Assembly (NCBI RefSeq): GCF_035046485.1
Contig: NC_085136.1
Location: 78,881,734 to 78,945,733, forward strand
Length of the DNA: 64,000 nucleotides
Direction of reading: 5' to 3'
Source: Aedes albopictus
Lineage: Eukaryota; Arthropoda; Insecta; Diptera; Culicidae
Positions 59,913-64,000 of this stretch are shown piece by piece. How positions within the stretch are numbered: position 1 is the first letter of the stretch; each line of letters starts with the position of its first letter. Made by a program: the position numbers and the translations under genes. The notes under the pieces are model-generated. The model was not told the origin of the DNA. It was given only the letters and a program-made list of their open reading frames with translations, and made no database searches.

Positions 59913-61596
59913 AGTCGAGTCTCTTACTAAACGAATTCCTATTAAACGGACTCCTATTAAACGAACTCCTACTAGACAGGGGTGAGCGTTATAGGAGACT
60001 AAGAGCTTATGGGATTTCGGCATTTTGGGGGTGTGGCCGATTATCTCGGGTGTGTTAAGAGTTAACGCAATACTTTCTTCGGCAAAGTTTTAGGGCTTGA
60101 TAAGATCTACCATTTAGAACTTTGGTTCATAAGATTAGTTGGCAATTTGGCCGCTAGAGGGACCATCAACAATTTGATGCTAAATTGCACTACAGGAACC
60201 ATATCAGGTTGTCAAGCAAACGTTACGATATGCGACAGCTCAAGACCCTGATAATTTGGAAGGATAGTGTCTTCGGGAAAGTTGTTGGGTACGCCAATAA
60301 CTTACTGACGATGAGTTGCGAAGTTCGAAATTCCTCCACTGGGCGGCGCTAGTGAGCAAGTAAATTTGCAAAACCTTATATCTCAGAATCCCGATATCTT
60401 AGGAAGTTGGTGTCTTCGGCAAAGTTGATCAGTATGACATAAACTTACATAAAAATAAACACTTGTTTCAAAATTCTGCCACTAGGAGGCGCTAGTGAAC
60501 TTACAAATTTTAGAAATCTCATAGCTCAGAATTCTGATAACTTAGAAAGTTGGTGTCTTCGGCAAAGTTGATCAGTATAACATAAACTTACATAAAAATA
60601 AACACTTGTTTTGCAATTCTGCCACTAGGCGCCGTTTACCGGGTTTTTTCGTCTTTTTTCGATTTTTTTGGCGGTTTTTCGGCTTGGCAAAACTAGTGTC
60701 GTTCCCCCCGATAACTTAGAAAGTTGGTGTCTTTGGAAAAGTTGATCAGAATGACAAGAACTTACATAAAAATAAACACTTGGTTCAAAATTCTGCCACT
60801 AGGAGGCGCTAGTGATCTTTCAAATTTTAGAAATCTCATAGCTCAGAATCCTGATAATTTAGGAAGTTGGTGTTCTCGGCAAAGTTGGTCAGTATGACAT
60901 AAACTTACATAAAAATAAACACTTGTTTCGCAATTCTGCCACTAGGCGCCGTTTACCGGGTTTTTTCGTCTTTTTTCGATTTTTTTGGCGGTTTTTCGGC
61001 TTGGCAAAATTAGTGTCGCTCCCCCCGATAACTTAGAAAGTTGGTGTCTTTGGAAAAGTTGATCAGAATGACAAGAACTTACATAAAAATAAACACTTGG
61101 TTTAAAATTCTGCCACTAGGAGGCGCTAGTGATCATTCAAATTTTAGAAATCTCATAGCTCAGAATCCTGATAATTTAGGAAGTTGGTGTTTTCGGAAAA
61201 GTTGGTCAGTATGACATAAATTTACATAAAAATAAACACTTGTTTCGCAATTCTGCCACAAGGCGGAGTTTACCGGGTTTTTCGTCTTTTTTCGATTTTT
61301 TGGCGGTTTTTCGGCTCAGCAAAACTAGTGTCGCTCCCCCCGATAACTTAGAAAGATGGTGTCTTTGGCAAAGTTGATCAGAATAACATAAACTTACATA
61401 AAAATTAACAATTGTTTCACAATTCTGCCACTAGGCGGCGCTAGTGAACATACAAATTTTAGAAATCTCATAGCTCAGAATCCTGATAACTTAGAAAGTT
61501 GGTGTCTTTGGAAAAGTTGATCAGAGTGACATAAACTTACATAAAAATAAACACTTGTTTCGCAATTCTGCCACTAGGCGGCGCTAGTGAACATAC
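59913..61596. repeat. Satellite-like repeat, copy 2 (about 145-bp units)
   Basis: Starts CAGTCGAGTCTCTTACTAAA, shares the 29.4-kb copy's leader and its TTGGGGGTGTGG block, then units with AGAAAGTTGGTGTCTTCGGC, AAAGTTGATCAGTATGACAT, CAATTCTGCCACTAGGCGGC and TCATAGCTCAGAATCCTGAT. A longer repeat (about 300 bp) with GTTTACCGGGTTTTTTCGTC and GGCAAAACTAGTGTCGCTCC occurs three times (60630, 60945, 61265). The RTE-like element begins directly at its end. Confidence 0.8.
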
Positions 61597-61608
61597 TTAC
61601 CTTACCGG

Positions 61609-62090
61609 TCAGGCTAAGGCCGGGGTGGCCTCTGCTGTACATAGTAGCCGCCTCCATTCCACTCGGTCCATGGCTGTATGTCTCCAGTTCCGCACTCTGC
61701 GTAGGGTCCGCAGATCGTCCTCCACTTGGTCGACCCACCTAGCTCGCTGCGCTCCACGTCTTCTTGTACCGGTCGGATGACTCTCGAGAACCATTTTAGT
61801 CGGGTTGCTATCCGACATCCTGATGACGTGACCCGCCCACCGTAGCCTCCCGATTTTCGCGGTATGGACGATGGTTGGTTCTCTCAGCAGCTGATGCAGC
61901 TCGTGGTTCATTCGCCTTCTCCAAGTCCCGTCTTCCATCTGCACTCCGCCGTAGATGGTGCGCAACACCTTCCGTTCGAAAACTCCAAGGGCGCGTTGGT
62001 CCTCTGCACGTAGGGTCCATGTTTCGTGCCCATAGAGGACCACCGGTCTAATCAGCGTTTTGTAGATGGTTAACTTCGTGTTACGGCGAA
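61609..62090 (-). pseudogene. C-terminal tail of the RTE-like polyprotein, out of frame
   Basis: [60 protein letters not shown], then [20 protein letters not shown], ending EATPALA with a stop. This is the typical region downstream of RT in this family, and is the part kept in the 24.9-kb fragment. Confidence 0.8.
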
Positions 62091-62092
62091 CT

Positions 62093-63967
62093 TTATTCGA
62101 TCGTAGAGTTCTGCAGCTGAACGGACTTCGTGAAAATCGTCCCACTCGTGTTTATCCCCGCTCTTCTTATTACACCCTCCAAAGCAATGTTGAACAGCAA
62201 GCACGAAAGACCATCACCTTGCCGCAACCCTCTGCGAGATTCGAAGGGACTCGAGAGTGTCCCTGATACTCGAACTACGCACATCACTCGATCCATCGTC
62301 GCCTTGATCAACCGTATCAGTTTATCCGGGAATCCGTATTCGTGCATAATCTGCCATAGCTGTTCTCGATCGATTGTATCATACGCCGATTTGAAATCGA
62401 TGAACAAGTGATGTGTGGGTACGTTGTATTCGCGGCATTTCTGCAACACCTGGCGGATGGCGAACATCTGGTCCGTTGTAGCGCGTTCACCCATGAATCC
62501 AGCCTGATATTGCCCCACGAACTCTCTTGCAATCGGTGATAGACGGCGGCATAAAATTTGGGAGAGTACCTTGTAGGCAGCGCTCAGTAGTGTGATCGCG
62601 CGATAGTTCCCGCAATCCAACTTGTCGCCCTTTTTGTAAATGGGACACACGATACCTTCCATCCATTCCTCCGGTAATACTTCCTCCTCCCAAATCTTGG
62701 TAATGACCCAGTGTAGTGCTCTCACCAGTGCTTCTCCACCGTATTTTAGAAGCTCGCTTGGTAGTTGATCTGCTCCAGCGGCTTTGTTGTTTTTCAACCG
62801 GCCAACCTCCTCCTCAATCTCTTGAAGGTCAGGGGCCGGAAGTCTTTCGTCCTGTGCACATACTCCTAGATCTGTTACCACGCCACCTTCGGTACTTGCA
62901 ACGTCGCCATTGAGGTGCTCATCGTAATGCTGCCGCCACCTCTCGACCACCTCACGCTCGCTCGTGAGAATATTCCCGTGATTATCTCGGCACATGTCGG
63001 CTTGTGGCACAAAGCCTCTGCGCGAGCGGTTCAGCTTCTCGTAGAACTTTCGTGTGTCCTTAGCGCGGTACAGCTCTTCCATCGCTTCGCGATCTCGTTC
63101 TTCCTGCTGGCGCTTCTTCATCCGGAAGACTGAGTTCTGCCTGTTCCGCGCCTGTTTGTAACGTGCCTCATTCGCTCTCGTACGGTGTTGCAGCATTCTC
63201 GCCCATGCTGCATTCTTCTCGTTTTTCAACTGTTCACATTCGCCGTCGTACCAGTCGTTTCTGTGATTCGGAGTCGCGAAGCCTAGTGCTGTAGCCGAGG
63301 TACTACCTATGGCGGATCGGATGTCCCTCCAGCCATCTTCAAGTGTAGCTGCGCCAAGCTGCTCTTCCGTAGGTAGGGCCACTGCTAACTGCTGCGCGTA
63401 GTCTTGAGCCACTTCTCCGTTACGAAGTTGCTCGATGTTGAGCCGCGGCGTTCGACTTCGACGCGTGGTGATAACTGTCGAAAGTTTTGAGCGCATGCAT
63501 ACAGCGACTAAGTAGTGATCCGAATCTATATTCGCACTGCGGTATGTGCGGACGTTGGTTATATCCGAGAAGAATTTACCGTCGATTAGAACGTGGTCGA
63601 TTTGATTTTCTGTTTGTTGATCGGGTGATCTCCAGGTGGCTTTATGGATATCTTTGCGGGGGAAGAAGGTGCTTCGGACTACCATACCACGGGAGGCTGC
63701 AAAGTTTACGCATCGCTGGCCGTTATCATTCGATACGGCGTGCAGGCTGTTTCGCCCGATTACCGGTCTGTACAATTCCTCCCTTCCTACCTGCGCGCTC
63801 ATGTCGCCGACAACGATTTTCACGTCACGCGGCGAGCAACCATCGTATGTTTGCTCTAACTGCGCGTAGAACGCTTCTTTCTCGTCATCGGGTCTCCCTT
63901 CGTGTGGGCAGTGGACGTTGATGATGCTGTAGTTGAAGAAACGGCCCTTAACTCTCAACATGCACAT
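62093..63967 (-). pseudogene. Endonuclease-reverse transcriptase ORF (624 codons open, truncated)
   Basis: Open across the endonuclease (YSIINVHCPHEG; VVGDMSAQVGRE, where the usual GDLN is [30 protein letters not shown] with SDH intact), linker, and [54 protein letters not shown] (catalytic Asp), [19 protein letters not shown] (motif B). It ends shortly after GTIFTKSVQLQ, where the FADD-containing segment seen at 45218 should follow. The 63967 start is only the first Met in view; the true start is upstream. The 3' tail continues in another frame (61609-62145). Confidence 0.85.
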
Positions 63968-64000
63968 CCTTGCGTTGATCGGCTGCCACCCGATAACACG

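Larger units (their letters stand above)
61597..64000 (-). mobile_element. RTE-like non-LTR retrotransposon, 3' part, RT catalytic box deleted
   Basis: On the - strand: endonuclease, reverse transcriptase and C-terminal tail, ending ...GACCGGTAAGGTAAG at 61597. It continues beyond 64000 on the 5' side. It is much better preserved than the 44-47-kb copy. The deletion at about 62110 removes the region from after RT motif B to the thumb, with a frame change, so it cannot copy itself. Confidence 0.85.

Noticed and set aside
1..64000. Endogenous viral elements
   Set aside because: All reverse transcriptase and RNase H signals fit non-LTR retrotransposons; no viral replicase, capsid or envelope-like sequence was recognised.
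58643..64000. sim bHLH exon upstream of PAS-A
   Set aside because: No basic helix-loop-helix sequence was recognised in any frame on the - strand here; it is presumably beyond the window.

Overview
This is a eukaryotic, transposon-saturated window. It most likely comes from a culicine mosquito (Aedes-like). That is an inference from long repeat-filled introns, Feilai-like tRNA-derived SINEs, RTE-, R1- and RNase H-bearing non-LTR retrotransposons, many TIR/MITE families, and insect-type protein sequences. No bacterial or viral gene organisation is seen.

Two host genes are clear. (1) The last two exons of the V-ATPase V0 subunit d gene lie on the + strand (1500-2481); its first exon(s) are outside the window. 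(2) Five coding exons of single-minded (sim), the bHLH-PAS midline regulator, lie on the - strand between 58642 and 16011. Splice phases agree at all four internal junctions, and together these exons encode about 776 residues: PAS-A, PAS-B/PAC and a Gln/His/Asn-rich C-terminus. The bHLH exon must lie beyond 58642, outside the window or unrecognised. The two genes converge, separated by about 13.5 kb of repeats. Almost everything else lies in the sim introns (17.3 kb and 22.0 kb) or in that intergenic gap.

Layout. 1-1330: RNase H-bearing non-LTR fragment. 1500-2481: V-ATPase d. 3060-6262: two copies of a GC-rich repeat, the first split by a 2.1-kb TIR element whose last 421 bp is tandemly tripled. 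6268-15032: MITEs, a SINE, degenerate minisatellite tracts and a 1.25-kb TIR element. 16011-17100: sim terminal exon. 17101-34411: sim intron with two TIR elements, a captured exon-1-like fragment beside a 117-bp tandem array, palindromic MITEs, RTE remnants and degenerate 12/24-bp tracts. 34412-35887: three short sim exons. 35888-57860: the largest intron. It contains a 5.4-kb inverted-repeat element (30-bp perfect TIRs, TA duplication, arms of 150-bp tandem units, minisatellite loop), then RTE, RNase H-type, R1-like and RTE retrotransposon remnants. 57861-58642: sim PAS-A exon with a Pro/His-rich insertion. 59.8-61.6 kb: minisatellite and a roughly 145-bp satellite-like array. 61.6-64.0 kb: RTE-like retrotransposon running off the window edge.

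The most striking item is the 36627-42039 fold-back element. Its 150-bp unit has the same layout as the roughly 145-bp units at 29.6-30.3 and 60.0-61.6 kb. Because it sits in an intron of a transcribed gene, it could form a very long hairpin RNA. All boundaries and repeat counts were read by eye; nothing was aligned or searched.
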